This document shows, piece by piece, positions 28,212 to 36,828 of a stretch of DNA of 64,000 bases (the stretch's first letter is position 1; each line of letters opens with the position of its first letter). A program made the translations under genes and the position numbers. This DNA is from Ignavibacteriales bacterium (GTDB lineage: Bacteria > Bacteroidota > Ignavibacteria > Ignavibacteriales > Ignavibacteriaceae): positions 1,488,001-1,552,000 of the forward strand of contig CP065001.1 of assembly GCA_016700155.1 (NCBI GenBank). The letters are read 5' to 3'. The notes under the pieces were generated by a model that saw only the letters and a program-made list of their open reading frames with translations, was not told the origin of the DNA and did not search any database.

Positions 28212-28709
28212 TCAAGGTGTGTGCTTCTTTGGATAATCGAACCACAATATTTCGCAGCTTTCTCTCACAACATCTTTCCAGGTGTTTACATTCAATTTTA
28301 AACAAACTACTCCTGTGGTTGGAATGTTTTCAATGCCTCCGTCAGAAATAAAATTAACAAAATTTGTAAGACCCGGATTATGCCCGAATATCATCACTGA
28401 ATTTATATAGTCTTCAACTTCTGAAATTACATTCAGTATATCCAGTGAGTCAGCTTCATATAAATTTTCATCAGCTTTTATTCTTGAGTTTAGATATCCT
28501 AAAATTTCAGCAAAACATTCGGCGGTTGTAAATGCCCGGTTAGCAGGGCTTGCGATAATAACCTCTGGAAGGATTTTTTTCTTCAATAAAATTTCAGCCA
28601 TAAACGGAGCGTTCTTTTTCCCGCGTCTATTCAACGGTCTGTCAAAGTCATCAAGTGAAGGATTAGACCAGCTTGATTTTGCATGCCTGACTACATAAAG
28701 CATTTTCAT
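28212..28709 (-). CDS. sixA: SixA-type histidine phosphatase
   Basis: A 165-residue histidine-phosphatase-superfamily protein with the catalytic 'VVRHAKSSW' (His9), 'DRPLNRRGKKNAPFMA', 'ASPANRAFTTAE' and a second catalytic His in 'MIFGHNPGL'. Length and motif set match SixA, which removes phosphate from histidines of phosphorelay proteins. Here it sits between ppk1 and the HD/PycTM gene with 7- and 24-nt gaps, so it is probably in one operon. Its target could be a phosphohistidine protein or, speculatively, PPK1 itself, which works through a phosphohistidine. Confidence 0.88.
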   Translation of the reverse strand: MKMLYVVRHAKSSWSNPSLDDFDRPLNRRGKKNAPFMAEILLKKKILPEVIIASPANRAFTTAECFAEILGYLNSRIKADENLYEADSLDILNVISEVEDYINSVMIFGHNPGLTNFVNFISDGGIENIPTTGVVCLKLNVNTWKDVVRESCEILWFDYPKKHTP

Positions 28710-28716
28710 ATTAAAA

Positions 28717-29943
28717 CTATTCGATAAGGGGACTGAGGTTTGTACCGCCTGGATGAAGCATTATTGCGATGGTAAATGCAAGCACCGAAATGATAAGTCC
28801 GTACATAAAAATATTATAACAAATTCTCAGGTACTGATATTTTCTTCCGACGACCTGTCCGAGAAAATAAAAATCTTTTATCATGCTTCGGTAAAGGTAG
28901 TCCTGGTCTTTCATCAACTCCAGCATACCCCACTCAAAATTTTTCAGATCCATTTTGAAAAAGTTTCCAAAGAACAAAAGGTTTGCACGTTTCTGTTCAA
29001 TATCCTCTTTTGTAAATATTCCGGATGTTATTTTAGGTCTTGTAGCAACTGTCGCAAAAATTAATGTAGTTAAACTTACAATTGTAATAACAGCAGTCGG
29101 AACAATAAGATGGGGATTTGAATCAAGCTTTCGTGCAAGCACAGCTATTATAGCAGTCAGCAGCAGGGTATTTACGCTGATCATAATATTGGCTTTGTTG
29201 TCCGCCATTGCGCTGAACTCGACGTGTGTGCGCATTGTGTTCCTGAACATTGTTTCAATACCGCGTTCAGGCAGTTTTTCTTTTTTGGGTTTATCCTCAA
29301 CAGGATTAATTTTTGTTGCATCATTTGAAATGGCTGACGGCTGATCCATAATTTCTTTCTTTAATTTTTTTTGAAGCTTGGAAAGATTGGCATCTTTTTG
29401 TTCGTCGAATAAAAGTTTTGCGCACTTTGTATGGAATTTAGTTTTGTTAAGAAATTCAATATTAATTTTATACCAGTCCGTGTCAGAAAATTTTTTCCCT
29501 GCCATAGTTTCCCATTCCGCACGAAGTAACTGTGTGCGTGCGTTGTATCCTTTTCTGCCAAGGTGTGCAAGGTCCGCGTCACAGAGTACCTGCTCTGAAA
29601 TGTCTGAAGGTGATTGAGGAATTTGTGTGCTGAGTATCATCTTTCCGACTTTTTCAATTTTATTTTCAGGAAATGAAATCTGTTTCAGGAAAGATTTACT
29701 TAGCTCGACGCTCTTTTGTTCATGCTCTTCATAGTTTTCAGTCAAACCAAGATCATGCATCCAGGCGGCAATTAATGTCAGTTCCATTTCCGCATCTGTT
29801 AAATTAGAATGCTTTCCTATTTCCTTAACCGATTCAACAACTTCTGTAGTGTGAGCAAGATTGTGATACACACAGCCTGCAGGCAGTTTTTCTGAAAGAA
29901 GTTTTGTAGCGTACTCGGCAACTTTGTTAACAAAGGAAGTCAT
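28717..29943 (-). CDS. HD-domain phosphohydrolase fused to a PycTM (DUF5706) membrane module
   Basis: A 408-residue protein. The ATG at 29943, with GAGG upstream, is preferred over an in-frame TTG at 29955. Residues 10-130 are an HD hydrolase with the metal ligands 'YHNLAH', 'WMHDLG' and 'CDADLAHLG'. A charged linker (about 185-230) follows. Residues 232-404 match DUF5706/PycTM: 'FRNTMRTHVEFSAMADNKAN', then three membrane helices. PycTM is the membrane-damaging effector of Pycsar anti-phage defence. HD fusions of this module are common in Bacteroidota and their function is not settled. It is first of a probable operon with sixA and ppk1. Confidence 0.88.
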   Translation of the reverse strand: MTSFVNKVAEYATKLLSEKLPAGCVYHNLAHTTEVVESVKEIGKHSNLTDAEMELTLIAAWMHDLGLTENYEEHEQKSVELSKSFLKQISFPENKIEKVGKMILSTQIPQSPSDISEQVLCDADLAHLGRKGYNARTQLLRAEWETMAGKKFSDTDWYKINIEFLNKTKFHTKCAKLLFDEQKDANLSKLQKKLKKEIMDQPSAISNDATKINPVEDKPKKEKLPERGIETMFRNTMRTHVEFSAMADNKANIMISVNTLLLTAIIAVLARKLDSNPHLIVPTAVITIVSLTTLIFATVATRPKITSGIFTKEDIEQKRANLLFFGNFFKMDLKNFEWGMLELMKDQDYLYRSMIKDFYFLGQVVGRKYQYLRICYNIFMYGLIISVLAFTIAIMLHPGGTNLSPLIE

Positions 29944-30022
29944 GTTAACCCTCAAAAGTGATTTGAAGTAAACTTAGAGATTTTTATTCAAAAAGAAAAT
30001 CGAATAGTCTGATGAATAATTT

Positions 30023-30871
30023 TTAAAAGCTGATTAGAAGTGAAACGCCGTTTGGGTTAGGCATCAGGTTTATTTTTACTTGCTCATTCTCAGGAACATG
30101 TCTCTCATTCTCTCTGTTAACTACAAACAGTCCTGTCCCAAGCCCTAATAATCCGCCTATCACAACGTCTGAAAAGAAATGCTGGTTGTTATAAACTCGT
30201 GAGAAAGCAGTTATAGAAGCTAATCCATAAAATCCAATTCTTGCCCAGAGATTATCAAACCGTTCGGCTAATACTGTGGATAAGGCGAATGCGACAACTG
30301 TATGCCCCGAAGGAAATGATTGAAATTCATTATCGATATTAAAACCCTTAAACGCCCATTCACCTTCATTATAATACGGACGTACTCTTCCGGCAATGTA
30401 TCTTGCAATCATAACTGTAATTCCCGAGTAAGTAAGGCTCTCCAAAAGCAAACGACCTGTCACCCGAACATCATCTTCCCGCGAAAGTAATCCGGTTACA
30501 TATACCCCGGCACTGAATAAATTAGCGTAGGTTACGACACCATAGCTTGTACCTATATCCCAAAAATCATCATTGAATGAACTGATAGTATTTCTTCCAA
30601 CTTTATTTTTTATCTCTTCATCAAGACTAATCATTAATAATGTAGTACCGGTAAGCCCTGCTGTTAATAACCAATCGTTGGTATCAAACCGTAAGGGGAG
30701 CGTGAAGTAACTGCCGGCATCTTCAAGAAAAATTTTTCCGTCATACAATAAATCATCTGCAATTGAAGAACGAATATTAGAAGTATCCTGTGAATGAATT
30801 GAAATTCCATACACAAACAAAAGTGCTGAAATTATTTTTGTGTTAAATGTACAATACTTCGGGAAAAACAT
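30023..30871 (-). CDS. PAP2-family lipid phosphatase
   Basis: A 282-residue exported or membrane protein with an N-terminal signal sequence (residues 12-27). The three PAP2 signature blocks are present: 'ARYIAGRVRPYYNEGEW', 'FPSGHTVVAFA' and 'SRVYNNQHFFSDVV', which carry the catalytic His pair. Membrane helices flank them. Homologues dephosphorylate undecaprenyl pyrophosphate, phosphatidic acid or lipid A, and which applies is not visible. An extended N-terminal region ('SFNDDFWDIGTSYGVV') is typical of Bacteroidota versions. It ends 79 nt upstream of the HD/PycTM start on the same strand. Confidence 0.88.
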   Translation of the reverse strand: MFFPKYCTFNTKIISALLFVYGISIHSQDTSNIRSSIADDLLYDGKIFLEDAGSYFTLPLRFDTNDWLLTAGLTGTTLLMISLDEEIKNKVGRNTISSFNDDFWDIGTSYGVVTYANLFSAGVYVTGLLSREDDVRVTGRLLLESLTYSGITVMIARYIAGRVRPYYNEGEWAFKGFNIDNEFQSFPSGHTVVAFALSTVLAERFDNLWARIGFYGLASITAFSRVYNNQHFFSDVVIGGLLGLGTGLFVVNRENERHVPENEQVKINLMPNPNGVSLLISF

Positions 30872-30976
30872 GTTAGTACTTAAATGATTTTGTGATAATT
30901 TTAAGTATGAATAAATTGCTTTAAAAATAAAATTAATTCGTCATCAAAATAACATACTTGAACACAAAAACAGACT

Positions 30977-32038
30977 ATGAAAAAAAATATAAAACCAGAA
31001 TTGTCATCATTAATAAGATTACCCGCTGAATGGGAAAAACACCAAGCTACATGGATCGGCTGGCCTCACAATAAAGAAGACTGGCCAGGAAAGTTTGCAC
31101 CAATCCCCTGGGTGTATGGCGAAATTGTTCGTTACATTTCAAGAGGTGAAAAAGTACGAATCGTTGTTGAATCAAAAGAACACGAAGCAAAGGCTAAAAA
31201 AGTTCTAAAGTCAGTTGATGCTGTTATGGAGAATGTTGAGTTCTATCAACTAAAAACTAACAGGGGATGGACACGGGATTCCGGACCAGCATTTGTTAAA
31301 GATGGAGATCAAACTGTTCTGATAAATTTTGGATTTAACGCCTGGGCTAAGTACGATAATTTTAAGAAGGATGAAAAATTTCCACCCTTCATTTCTAAAA
31401 AATTAAAACTGCCTTTAGTTGAAGCACTGCACAATAATAAAAAAGTAATTCTTGAAGGGGGGAGTATTGATATAAATGGAAATGGAACACTCATCACAAC
31501 AGAAGAATGTCTGATGGATACAAAAGTCCAGGTAAGAAATCCCGGATTTGCAAAAAAAGATTATGAAGAAGTATTCAGAAAATACCTCGGAATCAAAAAT
31601 GTTATATGGTTAGGAAAGGGAATAGCAGGGGATGATACGCACGGACACGTTGATGACTTATGCAGGTTTGTAAATAAAAATACAGTTGTTCTAGTCAGAG
31701 AAAAAAATCAGGCAGATAAAAATTATAAACCACTCGAAGAAAACTTTGAACACAGCAAAGACATGAAACTCGAAGATGGTTCTCCGCTAAATGTTGTTGA
31801 GTTACCTATGCCTTCACCGGTTGTGTTCAAAGGAGAAAGACTGCCGGCAAGTTATGCAAATTTTTATTTTACTAATTATGCTGTGCTTGTGCCTACATTC
31901 AATGATGTGAATGACAGAAAAGCACTTGGTATTTTATCAGAGTTAATAACTGACAGACCTGTAATCGGCATTCACGCTGTTGATCTTGTCTGGGGATTGG
32001 GAACGATACATTGCCTGACGCATGAGCAGGTTGTTTAA
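30977..32038 (+). CDS. aguA: Agmatine deiminase
   Basis: A 353-residue pentein enzyme that converts agmatine to N-carbamoylputrescine and ammonia. Visible are 'LPAEWEKHQATWIGWPHN', 'NRGWTRDSGPAFV' with the guanidine-binding Asp, 'LEGGSIDINGNGTL', the catalytic 'DDTHGHVDDLCRF' and the C-terminal nucleophile Cys346 in 'GTIHCLTHEQ'. Length matches agmatine deiminases and is shorter than secreted peptidylarginine deiminases, which also carry extra domains. The usual partner, N-carbamoylputrescine amidase, is not adjacent. The gene is divergent from the PAP2 gene. Confidence 0.92.
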   Translation: MKKNIKPELSSLIRLPAEWEKHQATWIGWPHNKEDWPGKFAPIPWVYGEIVRYISRGEKVRIVVESKEHEAKAKKVLKSVDAVMENVEFYQLKTNRGWTRDSGPAFVKDGDQTVLINFGFNAWAKYDNFKKDEKFPPFISKKLKLPLVEALHNNKKVILEGGSIDINGNGTLITTEECLMDTKVQVRNPGFAKKDYEEVFRKYLGIKNVIWLGKGIAGDDTHGHVDDLCRFVNKNTVVLVREKNQADKNYKPLEENFEHSKDMKLEDGSPLNVVELPMPSPVVFKGERLPASYANFYFTNYAVLVPTFNDVNDRKALGILSELITDRPVIGIHAVDLVWGLGTIHCLTHEQVV

Positions 32039-32092
32039 CCTCTCTCAATACCTTAGTTATAAGTGAGATAAAAAAATAATTTGCATCTGTCA

Positions 32093-32109
32093 TTTTTTTT
32101 TTTTTTTTT
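32093..32109. repeat. Homopolymeric run of 17 T
   Basis: An uninterrupted T17 lies 54 nt past the aguA stop and 46 nt before a small ORF. Such a run is prone to polymerase slippage, so its length may vary between cells or be misread. No stem precedes it, so it is not a normal intrinsic terminator. Confidence 0.8.
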
Positions 32110-32155
32110 CTTTATTACAGCAGGTAAATAAAATTTATTTAACGGGGGTTAAAGT

Positions 32156-32290
32156 ATGTCAGTAAAAATCCCGGCATTTACAGCCACAGTCATTTCGAAC
32201 GAGCTTGTGTTTTCACCAGGCGAGAGAGAAATCTTAAGCAATTTCATCACACCTTACAAACAAACCAAAGGAGAAAAAACTATGCAGTAA
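32156..32290 (+). CDS. Possible 44-residue small protein
   Basis: A short ORF opens with ATG 7 nt after a GGGGG tract and ends in TAA. It reads 'MSVKIPAFTATVISNEL' followed by 'FSPGERE' and a Lys/Gln-rich end, with no signal peptide or membrane helix. The strong G-tract and its position just ahead of a lipoprotein gene (53 nt) argue for translation. The lack of recognisable homology and the short length argue against it. It may be a leader peptide. Confidence 0.35.
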   Translation: MSVKIPAFTATVISNELVFSPGEREILSNFITPYKQTKGEKTMQ

Positions 32291-32343
32291 CTAAAACAAA
32301 TATTGTTTAAGTTTTAAATGAACTCATTAATAATGAGGATAAA

Positions 32344-33696
32344 ATGAACTCAACATTTACAAAGCCAAAGCGGCAAACAAATAAAAAATTAGTCCCGCCT
32401 GCACAAATGTTACGGCGGGCAAGCTTTCTCTTGCTCTTATTTTTTCTCTCCAATGCCTTCTCTTGCAAAGAAGACCCTCCTGTTATCCCGCCACCTCCAC
32501 CACCAGTTCTCAAAGACACGCTTACAGTTGCAATCACCGATGTCACGCACCGAAGCCTTTCTGTGAATGTACAATGTACAATGTACAATGTACAATCCCT
32601 GGTGAGGTTATACAGATTATTTAACAGCAATGAAACACTCGTCTCTGAATTCCCGATAACTATACAAGACACAACCATAATAGATGACAACAACGGAACC
32701 GGTTTACAGCTAAACACAAACTACTTTTACTACGCTGTAAGAATAGACACGCTTGACGAAAGAAAAGACAGCAGCAACTTTGTTGAAGCAGCAACACTTG
32801 ATACAACCAGTCACAACTACACCTGGCAGGAGTTTGTAATAGGTGAATGGCAAAGCTCACTTTATGATGTTTGGGGTACAGATGAAAATAATGTTTGGGC
32901 TGTGGGAGGACTAACCATAGGTGGAAAATTCTACGGTGCAATGCATTGGGATGGTACCGATTGGACACCTGATAGCACAGTAGGAGGAAGTGCAATTTTT
33001 GGATTTTCAGCAAATGATATTTGGGTAGCAGGTGGTGGAATATTTCATTACGATGGTCAGAACTGGAATGATATGCTATTTGTTGATCCTCTTTTTATAA
33101 ACAACATTCCTTACACCTCAATCTGGGGTACAAGCAGCAGCAACCTGTATCTTGGAAACCAATGGGGAAAAATAATTCATTGGGATGGGAGTAAGGCGAG
33201 AGTTATTCAATCTTATGATGGAACTTATATAACTGACATTTCAGGTATCGAAAATGTAGGATTATATTTAGTTGGTCAGCCTAACACTTCTTCTGGTAAT
33301 AATATTATTAGTTTCTTTAACGGTATTCAATGGGTGAACATTAATGATCAATCCGTTCTTAATACATATCCTAGAACTATCAAAATGTTCAATAAGAATA
33401 TGGTGTTTATAGGAGGAAACAACTTATTTGAAAAACAAGGTCAGAGTTGGACATATAGATCAATTGGAAACTATGGTACTATAGAAAAAATATCAGGTTC
33501 AAAAAGTAATAACATATTTACAGTCGGTTTTTTCAAAGAATTGTATCACTTCAATGGTATCACCTGGCACTTTTATGAAGAACTAAAGGCTCAGCACGGT
33601 GTGTTTAATGGAGTGATTACTTTAGGTAGTAAAGTATTTATTGCAGGACAAAATCAAAATATGACTTCCGCAGTAATTTTAATTGGTAATAATTAG
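32344..33696 (+). CDS. Lipoprotein with beta-propeller-like repeats
   Basis: A 450-residue protein with a Lys/Arg-rich start, a hydrophobic stretch and a lipobox ('FFLSNAFSCK') predicting lipid attachment near residue 40. A Pro-rich linker follows, then a fibronectin-III-like region (about 60-150). Next are repeats with 'DVWGTDENNVWAVGG' and 'HWDGTDWTPDS', which look like propeller blades. Residues 75-85 are encoded by a tandem heptanucleotide repeat (AATGTAC), so a change of one unit would shift frame. It has no T9SS tail. GAGG precedes the start. The frameshifted T9SS gene follows after 9 nt, probably in the same transcript. Function is unknown. Confidence 0.75.
   Translation: MNSTFTKPKRQTNKKLVPPAQMLRRASFLLLLFFLSNAFSCKEDPPVIPPPPPPVLKDTLTVAITDVTHRSLSVNVQCTMYNVQSLVRLYRLFNSNETLVSEFPITIQDTTIIDDNNGTGLQLNTNYFYYAVRIDTLDERKDSSNFVEAATLDTTSHNYTWQEFVIGEWQSSLYDVWGTDENNVWAVGGLTIGGKFYGAMHWDGTDWTPDSTVGGSAIFGFSANDIWVAGGGIFHYDGQNWNDMLFVDPLFINNIPYTSIWGTSSSNLYLGNQWGKIIHWDGSKARVIQSYDGTYITDISGIENVGLYLVGQPNTSSGNNIISFFNGIQWVNINDQSVLNTYPRTIKMFNKNMVFIGGNNLFEKQGQSWTYRSIGNYGTIEKISGSKSNNIFTVGFFKELYHFNGITWHFYEELKAQHGVFNGVITLGSKVFIAGQNQNMTSAVILIGNN
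32566..32596 (+). repeat. Tandem AATGTAC heptanucleotide repeat inside a coding region
   Basis: Four perfect AATGTAC units plus AAT (31 nt) lie within the lipoprotein gene. A second element of the same length and unit lies in an intergenic spacer at 50437-50467. Confidence 0.85.
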
Positions 33697-33705
33697 GAGG
33701 GAAAA

Positions 33706-34800
33706 ATGAAACTGATAATCGTGATTTTAGTATTTGTAAATTCAATTCTTTATTCTCAACATCAACCTGAAATCTATATTAACGTCTATGATTACTTTCT
33801 TAGAGATTGGGATATCCGTGCATCAGCAATTAGTAATGTTTATAATAGACAAAGAGATTTCACGCCATTATATCAAACCGCAAATGAATTTATTCCTGCA
33901 AATGGTTTGGCACGTTATGGATTTGATTTCATTACAGATAATACTGGTTTTGGTACGTGGGAAATCATCGCCTTTGGCACATATACCATTTCCTTCTTTC
34001 CAGAGGATAGTGAAGAAGAAATCTGGAGTGTCACAATTGATTTCAGATACTGCGATCCTTTGTATACTTTTCAAGATATTTATCTCTCACTATATATCGA
34101 TCAAAATAATAACATTTCATTCAGCTGGCATTGGAGTGCGTATCCTCCAAACTTTATCAACAATAATTCATCATTAAACTATTGGGAAATGGTTAATTTT
34201 TCTTCAAACCAGGAATGTTTTGATGCAGAATTTTATTCACACAATTATTTAGCCCGCTTAACAGGGCTTGAGGATTATGGTGTTCTATATATTGACAATG
34301 AGAGTTACAATTCTGGCACTGATTTATTTCAAACGATAAAGGGGAACACTCACAATTTTAGAACATATCCAACCCCGATTGAAAATGAAAATTTTTTGTT
34401 CAGAAACTGGAATATCTTTCAAGGCTCATTTGAAAATCCGAATGACATAAGGATTATAAATAACAGTGATATTGAAGCATACTTTTATCCCACCCAACCT
34501 CTCACTGTCACAAACAGCCTCGAAGGTGGGACTGGTGGAAATTATAATTTAACCTGGACTAACAAATCATTAATTCCCGAACTCTGGCAATATGGTGCGG
34601 TTTATAATGCATTCGATTTTAATTTAAATAATCAGGATAGATATAATATTGAAGCCCCGGCTTTAACTAATGTATTAGGAACAAACTGGCACTTCAAACA
34701 TTGGGAAAATGGTTGGACAAGTAGTACCCGAAACAATTTAATAATACCCGATTCTATACCAGCCTTGGGTATTTCACAGCCAACTACAAGGGACATTTAA
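33706..34800 (+). CDS. N-terminal part of a large T9SS cargo gene, cut by a frameshift
   Basis: The 364 codons begin with a signal peptide ('MKLIIVILVFVNSILYSQ') after a GGAGGG ribosome-binding site. They encode a secreted region with no recognised catalytic motif; 'FLFRNWNIFQGSFENPNDI' and 'WHFKHWENGWTSS' look like repeat beta domains. The frame ends at 34800 in 'SQPTTRDI'. In the other frame the same DNA reads 'GYFTANYKGHLRSNTSSAYN', which continues without a stop into the next ORF. A one-base shift near 34760-34785 therefore separates the two halves of one gene of about 1000 codons. Confidence 0.75.
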   Translation: MKLIIVILVFVNSILYSQHQPEIYINVYDYFLRDWDIRASAISNVYNRQRDFTPLYQTANEFIPANGLARYGFDFITDNTGFGTWEIIAFGTYTISFFPEDSEEEIWSVTIDFRYCDPLYTFQDIYLSLYIDQNNNISFSWHWSAYPPNFINNNSSLNYWEMVNFSSNQECFDAEFYSHNYLARLTGLEDYGVLYIDNESYNSGTDLFQTIKGNTHNFRTYPTPIENENFLFRNWNIFQGSFENPNDIRIINNSDIEAYFYPTQPLTVTNSLEGGTGGNYNLTWTNKSLIPELWQYGAVYNAFDFNLNNQDRYNIEAPALTNVLGTNWHFKHWENGWTSSTRNNLIIPDSIPALGISQPTTRDI

Positions 34801-34841
34801 GAAGCAACACATCATCAGCATACAACCCAACTCAACGCAAA

Positions 34842-36758
34842 ATGTGGAGGTTAAACAGCGGAGATTACCACACCATCTATGAATCAATAGACAAACTCTG
34901 GGCAACAATAAGTTCTGAATCTAACTTTTTAGGTCAATGGCAGGAAGAGCAGGATATACTTTTGAATTTGGACTTTCCCTCCACAGCAAAAGCAAAAAAT
35001 CCATCTATCGATGTAATCGGAGATTCAGTACATATAGTATTTGAATATCTTGAATCAGAAAATGCGACCACTGCTCAAATTTATTATGCTACTGCAAACT
35101 TTGACCGACTTGTTTTAATCGATTCATACCCGGCTGCTTTCTTTGGACAGGCAAAACCAGTGATAGCAAGGTTTTATAATACAGGAATTGATGAAATATT
35201 TTTTCTGTATAAAAAGAATAACACCGAAGGCATCTATTACAAACGAAGATATTTAGATGTTAATTATTACTGGCAATCCGGAATTTTGCCAAATACAAAT
35301 AGTGAGTGTATAAATCCGGCCATTACTGCTATTCACGGCAACAGTGAGTGCCCCATTCATATCGTTTGGCAGGAAGGGCTTCAGATAAGATATCAACTAT
35401 CAAAATATTACCCGGTAAGAGGTCATTATTTCTATGAAAAAATTTCTAAAGGCAGCGGCTATACACATAATTATTCTCCTTCAATTAGTATTACCGGAAA
35501 TGGCACAGTGATTACGGTATGGACAGTTAATAATCAAAGTGGTATTGAAAAAAGAACTTTAAAAGAAAATGATGCAGTTGTGTACAAAGCAATGGCAAGA
35601 GTTATGCAGAACGGCGTGTGGGGAAACTTTTTTATAGCCGGGGATAATGTAGCCAACACAACAAACAATTCAACTTCATCATCTACTTCCGAATCTGTAA
35701 TTGCCTGGTCAGAGAACAGTGGTGCAAATGCAAAATGGGTAAGAAGAGTCGGAACAGAATATAGCTGCCTGTTTTCACTCAGCCCTTCCGGATCAGTGCC
35801 GGTAATCTGTAATAGTCCTGATCTCATATCTGCTAAGGCTTTGGTCTTCAATCAGTCATCTCTACCTTACGTAATAGAAAAGAGCACAACCAACTTTAGT
35901 ACTGCCTGTGAAGGCGGCGGAGGCGGAGGAGATCAGGGGAAAATTACAAATGAAGATGGAACAATGTATGGCAGACGCGGTATTGTAATGAAAAATGGTG
36001 TAGAGTTCATTTTCAATATTGGTGATGTTGTTGTAGATGACAGTGTGATGAATTTTATCCCAAGAGCTGATACAATTGCTTATACTGATTATACTCAACT
36101 AAATGATGTTGTAAGAACAGTTCCGTTTCAACTAAATCAGAATTCAGAATTTTATTTTAGTAATCTTTATTACACTCTTTACGGCGAAGTTGCAGATACA
36201 GCCTTAACCGAAATCGATGCTGTTTCATTCAGGGTAGAACTAGTTGACCAATTTACTCAAACTGTTGTAGGTACATTTGATGATATTACTTATAATAAAA
36301 ACAATCTTGAGAAGTATGAAAATATTTCTTACCAGGTAAATTGTTCAAACATTCAACCTGGAGAATATTATCTTAGATTGGTTACAACGGCTGTGGGTTC
36401 AACGGAATATAATCTGGCAAATGTTCAAACAAGCACATCTAATCTGGCTAAGAAGAATTACGAAACTATATTCTTTGATGGAAAAGGATTACCGGAAGAA
36501 TATTCTCTTGAACAAAATTATCCTAATCCGTTTAACCCTACTACACTTATTAATTACCAAATACCAAAAGATGGACTAGTAACAATAAAAGTCTATGATA
36601 TAATAGGTAAGGAAGTAACAACACTGGTGAATGAAACCAAATCTGTTGGAAGATACTCGATAAATTTTGATGGCAGCAATTTGGCTAGTGGTGTTTATAT
36701 CTATCAATTAAGATCGGGTGATTTTGTTTCATCTAAGAAGATGATGCTGATTAAGTAA
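34842..36758 (+). CDS. C-terminal part of the frameshifted gene, with T9SS sorting domain
   Basis: 638 codons from the first ATG, but coding sequence in this frame extends upstream to about 34760. There is no ribosome-binding site or signal peptide at the ATG, which supports it being an internal fragment. Residues about 50-330 form a sialidase/BNR-like propeller region ('NPSIDVIGDSVHIVFEYLES', 'NPAITAIHGNSECPIHIVWQ'). A Gly-rich linker (GGGGGG, about residue 361) leads to a beta-sandwich. The last 85 residues are a full T9SS sorting domain ('LEQNYPNPFNPTT' to 'KKMMLIK'). Without correction of the shift, this half would not be exported. Confidence 0.75.
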   Translation: MWRLNSGDYHTIYESIDKLWATISSESNFLGQWQEEQDILLNLDFPSTAKAKNPSIDVIGDSVHIVFEYLESENATTAQIYYATANFDRLVLIDSYPAAFFGQAKPVIARFYNTGIDEIFFLYKKNNTEGIYYKRRYLDVNYYWQSGILPNTNSECINPAITAIHGNSECPIHIVWQEGLQIRYQLSKYYPVRGHYFYEKISKGSGYTHNYSPSISITGNGTVITVWTVNNQSGIEKRTLKENDAVVYKAMARVMQNGVWGNFFIAGDNVANTTNNSTSSSTSESVIAWSENSGANAKWVRRVGTEYSCLFSLSPSGSVPVICNSPDLISAKALVFNQSSLPYVIEKSTTNFSTACEGGGGGGDQGKITNEDGTMYGRRGIVMKNGVEFIFNIGDVVVDDSVMNFIPRADTIAYTDYTQLNDVVRTVPFQLNQNSEFYFSNLYYTLYGEVADTALTEIDAVSFRVELVDQFTQTVVGTFDDITYNKNNLEKYENISYQVNCSNIQPGEYYLRLVTTAVGSTEYNLANVQTSTSNLAKKNYETIFFDGKGLPEEYSLEQNYPNPFNPTTLINYQIPKDGLVTIKVYDIIGKEVTTLVNETKSVGRYSINFDGSNLASGVYIYQLRSGDFVSSKKMMLIK

Positions 36759-36828
36759 ACTTTGTAAGAATCATCAAAACACCGGCTAATGGCTGGGCTT
36801 TATTATTCCCACTTGGAATCAGTTAATA

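Noticed and set aside
28955..29344. A 129-codon plus-strand ORF opposite the HD/PycTM gene
   Set aside because: It lies entirely antisense to a well-supported gene with clear domain motifs. Its composition reflects the reverse complement of membrane-helix codons.
32307..32717. A 136-codon minus-strand ORF overlapping the lipoprotein gene
   Set aside because: It is antisense to a gene with a signal sequence, lipobox and ribosome-binding site. Its Gly-rich run is the reverse of the Pro-rich linker.
36760..36820. Possible terminator after the frameshifted T9SS gene (CCGGCTAATGGCTGGGCTTTATT)
   Set aside because: The potential stem is short and imperfect and the T-run is weak. I could not support a call.
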